A DNA stretch of 64,000 nucleotides, taken from Inhella gelatinilytica (GTDB lineage: Bacteria; Pseudomonadota; Gammaproteobacteria; Burkholderiales; Burkholderiaceae_C). The position numbers were made by a program, and so were the translations under genes. Shown piece by piece: positions 8,881-19,543 of this stretch (the stretch's first letter is position 1; each line of letters opens with the position of its first letter). Below the pieces are notes generated by a model. That model was given only the letters and a program-made list of their open reading frames with translations, searched no databases and was not told where the DNA came from. The stretch is from assembly GCF_016093295.1 (NCBI RefSeq), contig NZ_JAEDAL010000003.1:186001-250000 (forward strand). The letters run 5' to 3'.

Positions 8881-10812
8881 TCAGGCGGCGGGCGTTGATC
8901 CTGAGAGGATGGCTTCGACCTGCTCGCCCAACTCTAGCCATTCCATTTCGGCGGAATCCACGTCATCGGCCAAGGCCTTGAGGCGCCGCCCCACGTCGGC
9001 GATCCGCTGGGGCGTGGCGTTTCCGGTGGCCAGCTCGGCCTCCAGCGTTTCTCGCTCCTGACCCAGCGCCGCGAGCTGGCGGTCCAGTTGCTCCATGCGC
9101 TTCTTCAAGGGAGCGGCTTGCTGCCGCAGCGCGGCGGCGGCCCGTCGGTCCTCACGCTGGGTGACGGCGGGCTCCGTTGCTACAGGGCTCGCGGGCTCTT
9201 TGGACTCTTTGAGCCGGCGGGCTTCGTCGCGCGCACGCTCGTTGAGCCACTGCTGATAGTCGTCCAAATCCCCGTCAAAAGGTTGAACCGCACCATCGGC
9301 CACGAGCCAGAACTCGTCGCACACCTCGCGCAACAAGGCACGGTCGTGGCTGACGAGCATGACCGTGCCCTCGAACTCGTTCAGGGCGATGGAGAGGGCT
9401 TCGCGCGTCTGCAGGTCCAGGTGGTTGGTCGGCTCGTCCAGCAGCAGCAGGTTGGGGCGCTGCCAGACCAACAGCGCCAGCACCAGGCGGGCCTTTTCGC
9501 CTCCGCTGAGGCTGCCCACCACTTGGTTCACCATGTCTCCCGTGAAGCGGAATTGGCCCAGAAAATCACGCAGCTCCTGCTCGCGCGCCTGGGGGCTGAT
9601 CTCTTTGGCCAGGCGCAGCATGTGGGCCAACGCGCCCTCGTCGGGACGCAGCACATCCAGTTCTTGCTGAGCGAAGTAGCCGATGGTCAGGCCTTTGCCT
9701 TCGGTCAAGGTGCCGGCCAGTGCCGGGAGCATGCGCGCGATGGTTTTCACCACGGTGGATTTGCCCTGGCCGTTGGCCCCCAGGATACCGATGCGCTGGC
9801 CGGCCAGCACCGTGCGGTTGACCTGGCGCACGATGGCGGTGTCACCGTAGCCGCAGGCCAAATCGCTCAGGGCCAGCATGGGGTTGGGCAAATTGAGGGG
9901 CTCACGGAACTCGAACGAAAACTCAGAGGCGGCCAGTACCGGGGCCAGCTTTTCCATGCGTTCCAAGGCTTTGACCCGGCTTTGAGCCTGCTTGGCCTTG
10001 GTGGCCTTGGCCTTGAATCGGTCAATAAAACGCTGAAGGTGTGCGATGCGGTCCTGTTGCTTGTCAAAGGCGGCTTGCTGGAGCACTTGCGCCTGAGCGC
10101 GAAGCGTTTCAAAGGCGGTGTAATTGCCGCCCCACCGCGTGAGCTTGGCGTGTTCCAGGTGCACGGTCACCCGGGTGATGGCGTCCAAAAATTCGCGGTC
10201 GTGGCTGATGATGATCAGCGTCCCCGGGTAACGCGACAGCCATCCCTCCAGCCAGACCAGCGCATCCAAGTCCAGGTGGTTCGTGGGTTCGTCCAGCAGC
10301 ATCAATTCGGCTGGATTGATCAGGGTGCGCGCCAGCTGCAAGCGCATGCGCCAGCCCCCGGAGAAGCTGTTCACGGGCGAGTCCAACTGATCGACCTTGA
10401 AGCCCAGCCCAAGCAGCAGCGACTGCGCGCGCGATCGCGCATCAAAGGCACCGGCATCCTGCAACGCCGCATGGGCTTCGGCGATCAGGAGCCCATCGTG
10501 GGCGGACTCCGCGGACTCGAGAAGTGATCGAGCCTTTTGCAGGGTGAGATCCCCCTCCAGGACGAAGTCGGTCGCCCCTTGCTCGGTTTCGGGTAGGTTT
10601 TGCGCCACCTCGGACAAGCGCCAGGTCGGGGGCATGTCGGCATCGCCCCGGTCGGCGTGGAGCCGGCCTGCCAGGAGCGCGAACAAACTGGATTTGCCCG
10701 CCCCGTTGGCCCCCACCAAGCCAATCCGTTCGCCGGGCTGAAGGGTGAGCGAGACATCGTCGAGCACCACTTTGGTGCCGCGACGCAAGGTGACGTTGCG
10801 CAGAGTAATCAC
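8881..10812 (-). CDS. yheS: ABC-F ATPase of the YheS type
   Basis: Soluble ABC-F protein with two ATPase cassettes, associated with ribosome function rather than transport. 643 residues, close to E. coli YheS (about 637). Cassette 1 has Walker A GANGAGKSS, signature SFSGGWRMRLQLA and LMLLDEPTNHLDLDALVWLE. The linker contains FIDRFKAKATKAKQAQSR, a hallmark of YheS. Cassette 2 has GANGQGKST and SLSGGEKARLVLAL with LLLDEPTNHLDL. The C-terminal about 110 residues form a charged coiled coil ending in EMEWLELGEQVEAIL. No transmembrane segments. It is upstream of ohr on the same strand, with 74 bases between. Confidence 0.94.
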   Translation of the reverse strand: MITLRNVTLRRGTKVVLDDVSLTLQPGERIGLVGANGAGKSSLFALLAGRLHADRGDADMPPTWRLSEVAQNLPETEQGATDFVLEGDLTLQKARSLLESAESAHDGLLIAEAHAALQDAGAFDARSRAQSLLLGLGFKVDQLDSPVNSFSGGWRMRLQLARTLINPAELMLLDEPTNHLDLDALVWLEGWLSRYPGTLIIISHDREFLDAITRVTVHLEHAKLTRWGGNYTAFETLRAQAQVLQQAAFDKQQDRIAHLQRFIDRFKAKATKAKQAQSRVKALERMEKLAPVLAASEFSFEFREPLNLPNPMLALSDLACGYGDTAIVRQVNRTVLAGQRIGILGANGQGKSTVVKTIARMLPALAGTLTEGKGLTIGYFAQQELDVLRPDEGALAHMLRLAKEISPQAREQELRDFLGQFRFTGDMVNQVVGSLSGGEKARLVLALLVWQRPNLLLLDEPTNHLDLQTREALSIALNEFEGTVMLVSHDRALLREVCDEFWLVADGAVQPFDGDLDDYQQWLNERARDEARRLKESKEPASPVATEPAVTQREDRRAAAALRQQAAPLKKRMEQLDRQLAALGQERETLEAELATGNATPQRIADVGRRLKALADDVDSAEMEWLELGEQVEAILSGSTPAA

Positions 10813-10876
10813 AGAGAGGGGGCGGGGCAGGCGGGGGGCGGCATCGTAACGGCCGCCGGTCGGGAGGACGGGGCGG

Positions 10877-11749
10877 TCAGGCGTCGCCGGTCAGTTGCTC
10901 GCGGGTCAGCAGCAGCACCATGTCGTCCCCAGCGCTGGTGGCCAACCAAATGGGCTGTAGGTAGGGAAAGGCCGCTTCAAAGTGCGCGCGCTCATGGCCA
11001 ATTTCAAGAACCAACACCCCGTTGGGGTTTAGAGAATCGGGCAGGGCGGCCAACAACCGACGGATGAAATCCATCCCGTCAACGCCACCTGCCAAGGCCA
11101 GCTCCGGCTCGGCCCGGAACTCCGGCGGCAAGTCGGCCATGGACTGGGCATTGACATAGGGGGGGTTACACAACACCAGATCGAAGGTCCGACCGTTCAC
11201 GGCGGCCAGACCGTCACCTTGCACCAACTGGACCCGGTGTCCCAGGGCATGCCGCTCGACGTTGCGATAGGCGACGGCCAAGGCCTCGGCACTCAGGTCG
11301 GCGCCCGTGACCTCGACCTCGGGCCACGCCATGGCGGCCAACACAGCCAAGCTGCCGTTTCCCGTGCACAAATCGAGGACCTGATGGGTGGCGTCGCTCA
11401 GCCACGCGTCGAAACTGCCCTCGGCGATCAGCTCTGCGATGAAGCTTCGCGGGACGATGGAGCGCGCGTCGATGAAAAAAGGAACCCCCTGCAACCACGC
11501 CTCCCCCGTCAGGTAGGCGGTGGGCTGACGGGTAAGGATGCGCTGGTTGATCAGGGCTTCAATGCTTTGCCGCTCGGCAGCACTGAGCTCCCGCTCGCTG
11601 TGGGTGTTTAGGCTGTCCAAGGGCAGCCCCAGGCGCCAGAGCACCAACCACGCGGCTTCGTCAAAAGCGTTGAGCGTGCCCTGCCCGAACGCCACGCCCG
11701 CGGCCTCCAGACGGGCGGCGGCGGTTTCAACGGCATCAATGAGGATCAC
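10877..11749 (-). CDS. prmB: Ribosomal protein L3 glutamine N5-methyltransferase
   Basis: Methylates a Gln of ribosomal protein L3 using S-adenosylmethionine. 290 residues. The SAM-binding motif is VLDLCTGNGSLAVLAA (about residues 124-139) and the Gln-binding NPPY motif is at residues 195-198. The following segment AQSMADLPPEFRAEPELALAGG distinguishes PrmB from PrmC in this family. Residues QGVPFFIDARSIVPRSFIAEL match the conserved central region. It is read in the same direction as the ABC-F gene downstream and pilU upstream. Confidence 0.92.
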   Translation of the reverse strand: MILIDAVETAAARLEAAGVAFGQGTLNAFDEAAWLVLWRLGLPLDSLNTHSERELSAAERQSIEALINQRILTRQPTAYLTGEAWLQGVPFFIDARSIVPRSFIAELIAEGSFDAWLSDATHQVLDLCTGNGSLAVLAAMAWPEVEVTGADLSAEALAVAYRNVERHALGHRVQLVQGDGLAAVNGRTFDLVLCNPPYVNAQSMADLPPEFRAEPELALAGGVDGMDFIRRLLAALPDSLNPNGVLVLEIGHERAHFEAAFPYLQPIWLATSAGDDMVLLLTREQLTGDA

Positions 11750-11797
11750 GGCAGGCTTTCGAAAACGACTGAAGGAAGGATTTCGCTGCGGTGCCGG

Positions 11798-12955
11798 TCA
11801 TTCACCCGGCATCACATCCAGCGTGATTTCAGTGAAGGTTGCTTTGTCGGAAACCTCTTCGGCTGCCGCCGCAGGGGCTCGCGAGGCCGGTTCCTGGGTG
11901 TTCTGCAGGCGCCACAACAAATTGGTTGGCGAATCGGCAAAGGCCAAGCCCTCTTCGCGACTGATGATCTTGTTTTCAATCAGCTTCGCGAAGTGCTCTT
12001 CGTAGGTCTGCGAACCTTCGGCCATGGATTTTTCCATCGCCTCTTTCACGCCGTTGAAGTCGCCCTGCTCAATCATTTCGGAAACGAGCTTGGTGTTCAT
12101 CAGCACTTCAACCACCGGCACACGCCCCCCCGCGAGTGCGCGGACCAAGCGCTGCGAAATGATGGCTTTTAAACCCGCAGCCAAGTCCCCCAACAGTGCG
12201 GGGCGGCTCTCCGGCGGATAGAACGACAAAATCCGGTTCAGGGCGTGGTAACTGTTGTTGCCGTGCAGGGTGGCCAGCACCAAATGGCCCGACAGGGAAT
12301 ACGAGATGGCGGCCGTCATGGTGTCGCGGTCGCGAATTTCACCAATCAGGATCACGTCTGGCGCCTGGCGCAGGGCATTTTTCAGCGCGGTCTGCAGCGA
12401 CTGGGTGTCTCGGCCGATTTCACGCTGATTGACCACGGACTTCTTGTTCTGGAACAGGTATTCGATCGGGTCCTCAATGGTCAGGATGTGCCCGGTCATG
12501 GTCTGGTTGCGCTTTTCCAGCATCGCTGCCAGCGTGGTGCTCTTACCGGTTCCGGTCGCGCCGACCATCAGCACTAGGCCCCGTTTTTCAAGGACCAAAT
12601 TCCCAAGGGACTCCGGCAGTCGCAGCGTTTCCAATCCGGGAATGGTGTGCGAAATGTGGCGGAACACCGCGGCGATGGACCCGCGCTGTCGAAATCCGCT
12701 CAAACGGAACGAGCCCACCTTGGGGATGGAGATCGCTAGGTTTAGTTCTCCCTGCTCCTCCAGTTCCGCCAATTCCTTGGGCTGCAGAACCTCAGCAATG
12801 AGTTGTTTGGGCTGTTGAAAAGACAGGAGTTGATCGGAGAGCTGAACCACCTGCCCGTTGAGCTTGATCAGCACCGGCATGTTGGCCGATAAATAGCAAT
12901 CCGACGCGCCTTTCTCCGCCATCAGGCGAAGGATGCGCTCCATGTTGCCGGACAT
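11798..12955 (-). CDS. pilU: Type IV pilus retraction ATPase PilU
   Basis: Secretion-superfamily hexameric ATPase that assists PilT in retracting type IV pili (twitching motility). 385 residues. Walker A GATGTGKSTTLAAML, Asp box ILTIEDPIEYLF, Walker B DVILIGEIRDRDTM and His box LVLATLHGNNSYHALNRIL. The insertion of NKKSVVNQREIGRDTQS and the C-terminal extension after the ATPase core favour PilU over PilT. pilT is usually just upstream in relatives but is not here; dapD is the upstream neighbour. The start could be either of two closely spaced ATG codons (12955, or 12943 at MERIL). Confidence 0.93.
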   Translation of the reverse strand: MSGNMERILRLMAEKGASDCYLSANMPVLIKLNGQVVQLSDQLLSFQQPKQLIAEVLQPKELAELEEQGELNLAISIPKVGSFRLSGFRQRGSIAAVFRHISHTIPGLETLRLPESLGNLVLEKRGLVLMVGATGTGKSTTLAAMLEKRNQTMTGHILTIEDPIEYLFQNKKSVVNQREIGRDTQSLQTALKNALRQAPDVILIGEIRDRDTMTAAISYSLSGHLVLATLHGNNSYHALNRILSFYPPESRPALLGDLAAGLKAIISQRLVRALAGGRVPVVEVLMNTKLVSEMIEQGDFNGVKEAMEKSMAEGSQTYEEHFAKLIENKIISREEGLAFADSPTNLLWRLQNTQEPASRAPAAAAEEVSDKATFTEITLDVMPGE

Positions 12956-12985
12956 GGTGGCTCCTTTCTAAAGGGCCGAGGAAAC

Positions 12986-13819
12986 TCAGGCCCTGAGTAG
13001 TTCGTTGATCGAGGTCTTGGCGCGCGTTTGCGCGTCGACCTTTTTGACAATGATCGCAGCGTACAGGTTATAGCGCCCGCCGTCGCGCGGCAGGCTGCCG
13101 CTGATCACCACCGAGCCGGCCGGCACGCGACCGTAGGTCGTCTCACCGGTCTCGCGGTCATAAATGGGGGTGCTTTGGCCGATGTACACGCCCATGGAAA
13201 TCACCGAGTGCTCTTCGACGATCACGCCCTCGACCACCTCAGAGCGCGCGCCGATGAAGCAGTTGTCCTCAATGATGGTCGGATTGGCCTGCAGGGGCTC
13301 CAACACCCCGCCGATGCCCACCCCGCCGCTCAGGTGCACGTTTTTGCCAATTTGGGCGCACGAGCCCACCGTGGCCCAGGTGTCGACCATGGCCCCCTCG
13401 TCCACATAGGCGCCGATGTTGACGTAGGACGGCATGAGCACGACGTTCTTGCCCACAAAACTGCCGCGCCGCGCGACGGCCGGCGGCACGACGCGCACGC
13501 CGCTGGCACGGAAGTCGGCCTCGCTCCAGCCGGCGAACTTGGGATCGACTTTGTCAAAAAAGGCGAGCTGCCCGGCGTCGGCATTGCCCATCACGCGGTT
13601 GTCGTTCAAGCGGAAGCTGAGCAGCACCGCCTTTTTGATCCACTGGTGCACCTCCCACTGGCCCACCGACTGGCGGCTGGCCACGCGCAGGCGGCCGGCA
13701 TCCAGCTCGCCCAGCACATGGGCCACGGCCTCGCGAACCGTTGCCGGGGCATGGCTCGGGCTGAACTCGGTGCGCTGTTCCCAAGCGGTTTCGATGGTGG
13801 TTTGCAGGCTGCTGTTCAT
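12986..13819 (-). CDS. dapD: 2,3,4,5-tetrahydropyridine-2,6-dicarboxylate N-succinyltransferase
   Basis: Succinylates tetrahydrodipicolinate in lysine and meso-diaminopimelate synthesis (succinylase branch). 277 residues. An N-terminal helical domain is followed by a left-handed beta helix of hexapeptide repeats, for example [21 protein letters not shown] (landmarks [10 protein letters not shown] and [15 protein letters not shown]) and [19 protein letters not shown]. The ATG at 13819 overlaps the dapC stop (ATGA), so translation is coupled to dapC, the next enzyme of the same branch. Confidence 0.97.
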   Translation of the reverse strand: MNSSLQTTIETAWEQRTEFSPSHAPATVREAVAHVLGELDAGRLRVASRQSVGQWEVHQWIKKAVLLSFRLNDNRVMGNADAGQLAFFDKVDPKFAGWSEADFRASGVRVVPPAVARRGSFVGKNVVLMPSYVNIGAYVDEGAMVDTWATVGSCAQIGKNVHLSGGVGIGGVLEPLQANPTIIEDNCFIGARSEVVEGVIVEEHSVISMGVYIGQSTPIYDRETGETTYGRVPAGSVVISGSLPRDGGRYNLYAAIIVKKVDAQTRAKTSINELLRA

Positions 13820-15030
13820 GACGGCTGACTCTCGATAAAGGTGCGAATGCGCTGCGCGGCTTGCACACAGGCCTCGACTTCGGCGACGAGGGCCATGCGC
13901 ACGCGCCCCTGGCCAGGGTTGCGCCCGTTCGTCGGGTTGGTTCGGGCCAGCAGGCTGCCAGGCAGCACTTGAACGTTGCATTGTCCGAGCAGCGCCTTCG
14001 CAAACTCAATATCACAGCCTCCGCACAGCGTCTTGGGAACGCCGGCCCAAAGGTAGAAACCGGCGTCCGGTGCGGCCACGTCCAGCCCCTCCCGCAGCAG
14101 CGGCAACACGGCCTCGAACTTGGCTTGGTAGGCGGCCCGGTTCTCCCGCACATGGGTTTCGTCGTTCCAGGCGGCGATTGAGGCGGCCTGGACCACCGGG
14201 CTCATGGCGCTGCCGTGGTAGGTCCGGTAGAGGGTGAAGGCTTGAATGAGTTCGGCATCCCCGGCGACGAAGCCGCTGCGCAGGCCCGGCACGGAGCTGC
14301 GTTTGGAGAGGCTGGTGAAACTGATCAGACGGCGGAAGTCCTGGCGACCGAGCCGCGCGGCTGCCTCCAAGCTGCCCAGCGGCGGGGTGTCGCCGAGGTA
14401 AATCTCGGAATAGCACTCGTCCGCGGCAATGACGAAACCGTGACGGTCGGAAAGTTCAAACAGGCGCTGCCATTCGGCCTGGGGCATCACGGCGCCACTG
14501 GGGTTGCCGGGCGTGCAGACGTAAACGAGCTGGGTGCGCGCCCAAACCTCATCGGGAATCGCTCCCCAGTCAGCAGCGAAATTGCGGCTTGGGTCACTGT
14601 CCGCAAAGGCCAGCTGCGCCCCAGCCAGCAGGGCGGCGCCCTCGTAGATTTGATAAAAGGGGTTGGGGACCACCACGGTGGCCCCGGGACGGCTGGCGTC
14701 CACCACCGTCTGCGCGATGGCAAACAACGCTTCACGCGAGCCGTTGCAGGGCAGCACTTGGGTGGTGGCATCCAAATGCAGGCCGTACCGCCGATGGATC
14801 CACGCCGCAATGGCCGCCCGCAAAGCGGGGCTGCCGGCGGTGGCCGGATAGTTCGAGAGGCCCGCCAGGTTGTTCTTCAGCGCCTCCAACACCAGGGTAG
14901 GAGCGGGATGGCGCGGTTCGCCCAAGCCGAGGCTGATCGCAGACAGCGCCGGGTTGGGCGTCACGTCGGCCTGCAGGGCGCGCAAGCGCTCGAACGGGTA
15001 GGGCTGGAGGAGGGCGAGGCGCGGGTTCAT
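13816..15030 (-). CDS. dapC: Succinyldiaminopimelate transaminase
   Basis: PLP-dependent aminotransferase that converts N-succinyl-2-amino-6-ketopimelate to N-succinyl-LL-diaminopimelate. 404 residues, fold type I. Visible are [11 protein letters not shown], the [15 protein letters not shown] cofactor loop, [27 protein letters not shown], the DECYSEIY Asp/Tyr motif, and the PLP lysine in [18 protein letters not shown]. DapC rather than a generic aminotransferase is supported by its 4-base overlap with dapD. It lies 22 bases past the end of the small membrane protein gene on the same strand. Confidence 0.94.
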   Translation of the reverse strand: MNPRLALLQPYPFERLRALQADVTPNPALSAISLGLGEPRHPAPTLVLEALKNNLAGLSNYPATAGSPALRAAIAAWIHRRYGLHLDATTQVLPCNGSREALFAIAQTVVDASRPGATVVVPNPFYQIYEGAALLAGAQLAFADSDPSRNFAADWGAIPDEVWARTQLVYVCTPGNPSGAVMPQAEWQRLFELSDRHGFVIAADECYSEIYLGDTPPLGSLEAAARLGRQDFRRLISFTSLSKRSSVPGLRSGFVAGDAELIQAFTLYRTYHGSAMSPVVQAASIAAWNDETHVRENRAAYQAKFEAVLPLLREGLDVAAPDAGFYLWAGVPKTLCGGCDIEFAKALLGQCNVQVLPGSLLARTNPTNGRNPGQGRVRMALVAEVEACVQAAQRIRTFIESQPS

Positions 15031-15052
15031 CGGTGAGTTCGAAATAGTCGCT

Positions 15053-15364
15053 TCATAGTTTTAGAACCCAACGGATCAGGAACCCAACCGTCACACAGCC
15101 GATCCCAAAGAAGAGCAAGGTGCGGTAAAGCTTCGGGCTCAACCTCTGATGGGTCTCCATGAATGACGAGACGGTTCCCTCGAACCGGCCAAGTGGCATG
15201 GGGTTCAAGGCCCATGCCAAGGCAAAAATCAGCCAACCAAAGGCCCCAAGAAGTTTGCCCCAACTGGCGATTTCCCACGCTTCCCAGGCCAGAGTCGCCG
15301 CGATAAGCGCGCCAGTGACCAGATAGAACAAACGCACCGGCAGCACGGTGAGAGGTTGCTTCAC
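15053..15364 (-). CDS. Small membrane protein, function unknown, coupled to queF
   Basis: 103 residues starting at a GTG whose last bases form the queF stop (GTGA overlap). Three hydrophobic segments are visible: [30 protein letters not shown] and [16 protein letters not shown], with a short charged stretch between the second and third. This predicts an inner-membrane protein with three helices. The GTG start is chosen because residues upstream in this frame are a shadow of queF. I do not recognise a named family. The tight coupling to queF and the same-strand run into dapC-dapD suggest co-expression, not function. Confidence 0.72.
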   Translation of the reverse strand: MKQPLTVLPVRLFYLVTGALIAATLAWEAWEIASWGKLLGAFGWLIFALAWALNPMPLGRFEGTVSSFMETHQRLSPKLYRTLLFFGIGCVTVGFLIRWVLKL

Positions 15365-15891
15365 AGCGGCAGCATCCCGCTTTCCTGCGGGAAACTGGCG
15401 CCGCCGAACTCGACCGGTGTCGCGGGTTTCCAGCCCTTCTTGCGGTGTTCCACCACCACATTGGTGTAGATGCCGCCGCGCACGTACCAACGGGCCTTGA
15501 CGCGGCAGAAGCGTGGATTCGTGACCTTGACGATGTCGTCCAGGATCTGATTCGTGACCGCTTCGTGGAAAGCGCCCTCGTCGCGGTAACTCCACATGTA
15601 CATCTTCAGGCTCTTGAGCTCGACGCACCATTCATCGGCCACCATCTCGATGACGAAGTGGGCAAAGTCCGGCTGCTGGGTCAGTGGGCAGTGACAGGTG
15701 AACTCGGGCACCTGAAACTGCAGCAGGTAGTCGCGCTGTGGGGCCGGATTGGGGAAGACCTGCAACTCCTTGCTGGGCCGCGAAGGCGGATTCGCCGGCA
15801 TCTGCCGCTGGCTGGCTCCCAGCTTGGGCTGGGCGGGCGCCTTTTTCGCTGGGCTCTTAGGGGTAGGGCTCTTTTTGGGCGTGCTGGCCAT
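15361..15891 (-). CDS. queF: NADPH-dependent 7-cyano-7-deazaguanine reductase
   Basis: Reduces preQ0 to preQ1 in queuosine biosynthesis. 176 residues of the short (unimodular) class. The catalytic Cys is in [13 protein letters not shown] (Cys68, with Asp75 as proton donor) and the QueF signature [10 protein letters not shown] spans residues 91-100. The first about 43 residues are a Lys/Pro/Ala-rich tail that the family core lacks. The ATG at 15891 is the last one before the core and gives MASTPKKSP; the frame is open upstream. It is divergent from smc (109 bases apart). Confidence 0.93.
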   Translation of the reverse strand: MASTPKKSPTPKSPAKKAPAQPKLGASQRQMPANPPSRPSKELQVFPNPAPQRDYLLQFQVPEFTCHCPLTQQPDFAHFVIEMVADEWCVELKSLKMYMWSYRDEGAFHEAVTNQILDDIVKVTNPRFCRVKARWYVRGGIYTNVVVEHRKKGWKPATPVEFGGASFPQESGMLPL

Positions 15892-15999
15892 GGTGTCTAA
15901 GGCTCTGAGAAAAAAGGGCTCGATGCTATCATCCGCGCCCTTTTTACGCCCTGTTTTCCCCAATGAAAACAGAGGGTTACATCGGTTTCGCCGAACACC

Positions 16000-18900
16000 A
16001 TGCGCCTGAACTCAATCAAGCTTTCGGGCTTTAAATCATTCGCCGATAGCACTGTTTTCCAGTTGCCCGGCCAGCGCGTGGGCGTGGTTGGGCCGAACGG
16101 CTGCGGCAAGTCCAACATCATGGATGCGGTGCGCTGGGTGCTGGGCGAGAGCAAGGCCAGCGAGCTGCGTGGCGAGTCCATGCAGGACGTGATCTTCAAC
16201 GGCAGCAACACCCGCAAGCCGGCCAGCCGGGCCTCGGTGGAGCTGGTGTTCGACAACAGCTTGGCTCGCGCCGGCGGCGCCTGGAACCAGTTCAGCGAGA
16301 TCGCCGTCAAGCGCGTGCTGACGCGCGATGGCACCAGCTCCTACTTCATCAACAACCAAGTGGTGCGCCGCAAGGACGTGCAGGACGTCTTTTTGGGCAC
16401 GGGCCTGGGGCCGCGGGCCTACGCCATCATTGGCCAGGGCACGATCAGCCGCATCATTGAGAGCAAACCCGAAGAGCTGCGCCTGTTCCTGGAGGAGGCG
16501 GCGGGGGTCAGCAAGTACAAGGAACGCCGCCGCGAGACCGAGAACCGGCTCAAGGACACGCGCGAAAACCTGACCCGCGTCGAAGACATCCTGCGCGAGC
16601 TGGACAGCAACCTGGACCGCCTGGAGCGTCAGGCCGAGGTGGCCACGAAGTACCGCGAGCTGCAGGGCCTGGGCGAGCGCCGCCTGCACCAGCTGTGGTT
16701 TCTGAAGAGCCGCGACGCCGCGCGCGAATTCGAGCGCGTGCAGGCCGCGGGGCGCGAGGCCGTCAATGCGCTGGAGGCGCGCATTGCCGAGCTGCGCGCC
16801 ATCGAGGCCCGACTGGAAGAGGTGCGCCAGGCGCACTTTGCCGCCGGCGATGCCCTGCACGCCGAGCAAGGCCGTTTCGCCGAAGCCCAGCTGGCGGTGA
16901 GCCGCCTGGAAGAGCGCATCCGCTACGTGGTGGAGTCGCGGAACAAGGCCGGCAGCCGGCGCGACGAGATCCGCGGCCAGCAGGCCCTGTGGAACGAGCG
17001 TGCCGCCCAGGCCATGGCCGAGCTGGAACAGCTGGCCGAGCAGATGGCCGCCGGTGATGAAGAGAAGGAACTGGCCGCCGCCCGTGCCGAAGAATTGGCC
17101 GCGCAGTTGCCCGACCTGGAAGACGCCTTGCGGGCGGCGCAGTCCCGCGCCAACGAGAAGCGCCAGGTGGCTGTGCAGGTGCAGCAGCAGATTCAGGTGT
17201 TGGCGGCCGAGAGCCGGGCGCTGGACGAGCAGGCCCGCGCCCTGCGGCAGCGACGCGAGCGTCTGGATGCGCAGACGGCCACGCTGAATCTGCCCGATGC
17301 CGGGGCGGTCGAGCAGCTGAAAGAACGGTCAGCCGAGGCCGATGCGCAATGGGAGGAGGCTCAGGCCCGGGTGGAGGACTTGAGCGAGCGGGAACCCGAG
17401 CTAGACGCTGCGCGCCGCGCGGCCCAGACCGAAACCCACACCCAGACCGCCCAGCTGGCCCAGACCACGGCCCGTCTTGAAGCCCTGCGCGCCCTGCAGG
17501 AGAAGGTGCAGAGCCAGGGCAAGCTCGGCCCCTGGCTGGAGAAACAAGGGCTGGACAACCTGACGGCCCTGTGGAAACGCCTGCACATCGCCCCCGGCTG
17601 GGAAACCGCGCTGGAAGCGAGCATGCGCGAGCGCATGGCAGCCATCGAGGTCTCACGCCTGGACCTGGTGCGCGCCTTCGAGCAGGACGCCCCGCCCACG
17701 CGCATGGCCTTCTACACGCTGACCGAGGCTTCTCCGCCAGCCACCCATCACGCGCTGCCCGAACTCACCTCGCTTTTGCGCGTGGAGCAACCGGGCTTGA
17801 AGGCGCTGCTGGCCGATTGGCTGGATGGCGTCTACACCGCGCCCGACTTGGCGACGGCATTGACGCAACGCGACCAACTGGGCCATGGCGAGTTGATCGT
17901 CACGAAGGCTGGCCACGCCGTGTCCCGCCAGGCGGTGGCTTTCTACGCGCCGGACAGCGAGCAATCCGGTTTGTTGGCACGTGCGCAAGAAATCGAACTG
18001 CTGGAGGCGCAGCGCCGTGAGCAAGAGGCCCAGGTGGATGAGGCCCGGGTCGCTCAAGGCCGCGCCGATCAAGCCCACGCTGCGGTAGCCGCTCAACTCG
18101 CCGAAGCGCGGCGGGCGGCTGAAGCGCTGCGTGCCCAGGCCCATGCGCTGCAAGTGGACGCGCTGCGCCTCTCCCAGGCCTTTGAGGCCGCCCACGCCCA
18201 GGCGAGCCGGCTCAAAGAGGAACGCGCCGAACTTGATGCGGGCGAAGAAGGCGTGCTGGAGCGCCGCGCAGAAGGGGAAGCGCGCTTTGAGGAGCTGGAC
18301 ATTCAGCTTGCCGAGGCCCAGCAGCGGCATGCCGATCTGGAGGAAGACACGATCCAGGCTGAGCGTCGATTGAACGATGCCCGGGAAGCCCTGCGCCAGG
18401 CGGAGCGCCGTGCCCAGGAAGCCCAGTTTGGCGCCCGCGCCCTGCTGGCCCGCCAGGCCGAGTTGCAGCGCACCCAAGCCACGGCTCAGCAGGAGGCGCA
18501 GGGGGGCGATGAGCAACTGGCCCGTCTGAACGTCGAGCTGGCCGAGCTGGACGACAGCGCCGCCCAGGCCGGCTTGCAGGACGCGCTGGACGCCAAGCTG
18601 ACCGCCGAGGGGGTGCTGGCCCAGGCCCGAAGCGCCTATGACGACCTGACCGCTCAGCTGCGCAAGGCTGACGAGGAGCGCCAGGTGACCGAGCGCGCGC
18701 TCGAACCCTTGCGCGCTCGCATCACCGAACTGCAGCTGGAAGAGCAGGCTGCCCAGTTGGGTGGCGCGCAGTTCCGCGAACAACTCGAAGCGGCCGGCGT
18801 CGACCCGGAGGCTCTGGCCCAGGGCATCGAGGCCGAAGGCGTGCGCCTGACCGGTCTGCAGGGCGAAATCGACCGCATCCAGCGCGAGATTGCCGCCCTG

Positions 18901-19512
18901 GGCGCCGTCAACCTGGCCGCGCTGGAAGAGCTGGGCAGTGCGCGTGAGCGCAAAACCTTTTTGGATGCCCAGATGGCCGATCTGCTGGCAGCCATCAAAA
19001 CGCTGGAGGACGCGATCCGCCGCATCGACCTGGAAACGCAGGACCTGCTCAGCAACACGTTTGAACGGGTGAACGCTGAGTTCGGGCGCATGTTCCCGCA
19101 GCTGTTTGGAGGCGGGCAGGCGCGATTGGTGATGACGGGAGATTCCATCCTCGAAGCCGGCGTTCAGGTCATGGCGCAGCCGCCGGGCAAGAAGAACAGC
19201 ACCATCCACCTGCTCAGCGGGGGCGAGAAAGCCCTGACCGCCATCGCCCTGGTGTTTGCCATCTTCCAGCTCAACCCCGCGCCCTTCTGCCTGCTGGATG
19301 AGGTGGATGCGCCACTCGACGATGCCAACACCGAGCGCTATGCCCGCCTGGTGACGGAAATGAGTCGGGGCACGCAGTTCTTGTTCATCAGCCATAACAA
19401 GATCGCCATGGAAATGGCCGAGCAACTGGTGGGCGTGACCATGCAGGAGCAAGGGGTCAGCCGGGTGGTGGCCGTTGACATGGAGGCGGCGCTGGGGCTG
19501 GCTGAAATTTGA
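16000..19512 (+). CDS. smc: Chromosome segregation protein SMC
   Basis: Structural-maintenance-of-chromosomes ATPase that compacts and segregates the chromosome with ScpA/ScpB. 1170 residues. N-terminal head with Walker [18 protein letters not shown] (about residues 33-48), then a long coiled coil rich in Ala/Glu/Arg, a hinge at about residues 505-660, a second coiled coil, and the C-terminal head with [15 protein letters not shown] and Walker [16 protein letters not shown]. It begins the smc-zipA-ligA run, an order characteristic of beta- and some gammaproteobacteria. Confidence 0.97.
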   Translation: MRLNSIKLSGFKSFADSTVFQLPGQRVGVVGPNGCGKSNIMDAVRWVLGESKASELRGESMQDVIFNGSNTRKPASRASVELVFDNSLARAGGAWNQFSEIAVKRVLTRDGTSSYFINNQVVRRKDVQDVFLGTGLGPRAYAIIGQGTISRIIESKPEELRLFLEEAAGVSKYKERRRETENRLKDTRENLTRVEDILRELDSNLDRLERQAEVATKYRELQGLGERRLHQLWFLKSRDAAREFERVQAAGREAVNALEARIAELRAIEARLEEVRQAHFAAGDALHAEQGRFAEAQLAVSRLEERIRYVVESRNKAGSRRDEIRGQQALWNERAAQAMAELEQLAEQMAAGDEEKELAAARAEELAAQLPDLEDALRAAQSRANEKRQVAVQVQQQIQVLAAESRALDEQARALRQRRERLDAQTATLNLPDAGAVEQLKERSAEADAQWEEAQARVEDLSEREPELDAARRAAQTETHTQTAQLAQTTARLEALRALQEKVQSQGKLGPWLEKQGLDNLTALWKRLHIAPGWETALEASMRERMAAIEVSRLDLVRAFEQDAPPTRMAFYTLTEASPPATHHALPELTSLLRVEQPGLKALLADWLDGVYTAPDLATALTQRDQLGHGELIVTKAGHAVSRQAVAFYAPDSEQSGLLARAQEIELLEAQRREQEAQVDEARVAQGRADQAHAAVAAQLAEARRAAEALRAQAHALQVDALRLSQAFEAAHAQASRLKEERAELDAGEEGVLERRAEGEARFEELDIQLAEAQQRHADLEEDTIQAERRLNDAREALRQAERRAQEAQFGARALLARQAELQRTQATAQQEAQGGDEQLARLNVELAELDDSAAQAGLQDALDAKLTAEGVLAQARSAYDDLTAQLRKADEERQVTERALEPLRARITELQLEEQAAQLGGAQFREQLEAAGVDPEALAQGIEAEGVRLTGLQGEIDRIQREIAALGAVNLAALEELGSARERKTFLDAQMADLLAAIKTLEDAIRRIDLETQDLLSNTFERVNAEFGRMFPQLFGGGQARLVMTGDSILEAGVQVMAQPPGKKNSTIHLLSGGEKALTAIALVFAIFQLNPAPFCLLDEVDAPLDDANTERYARLVTEMSRGTQFLFISHNKIAMEMAEQLVGVTMQEQGVSRVVAVDMEAALGLAEI

Positions 19513-19543
19513 CCGGCGAAGCGGCGGCACAATCCCTCCCGCT

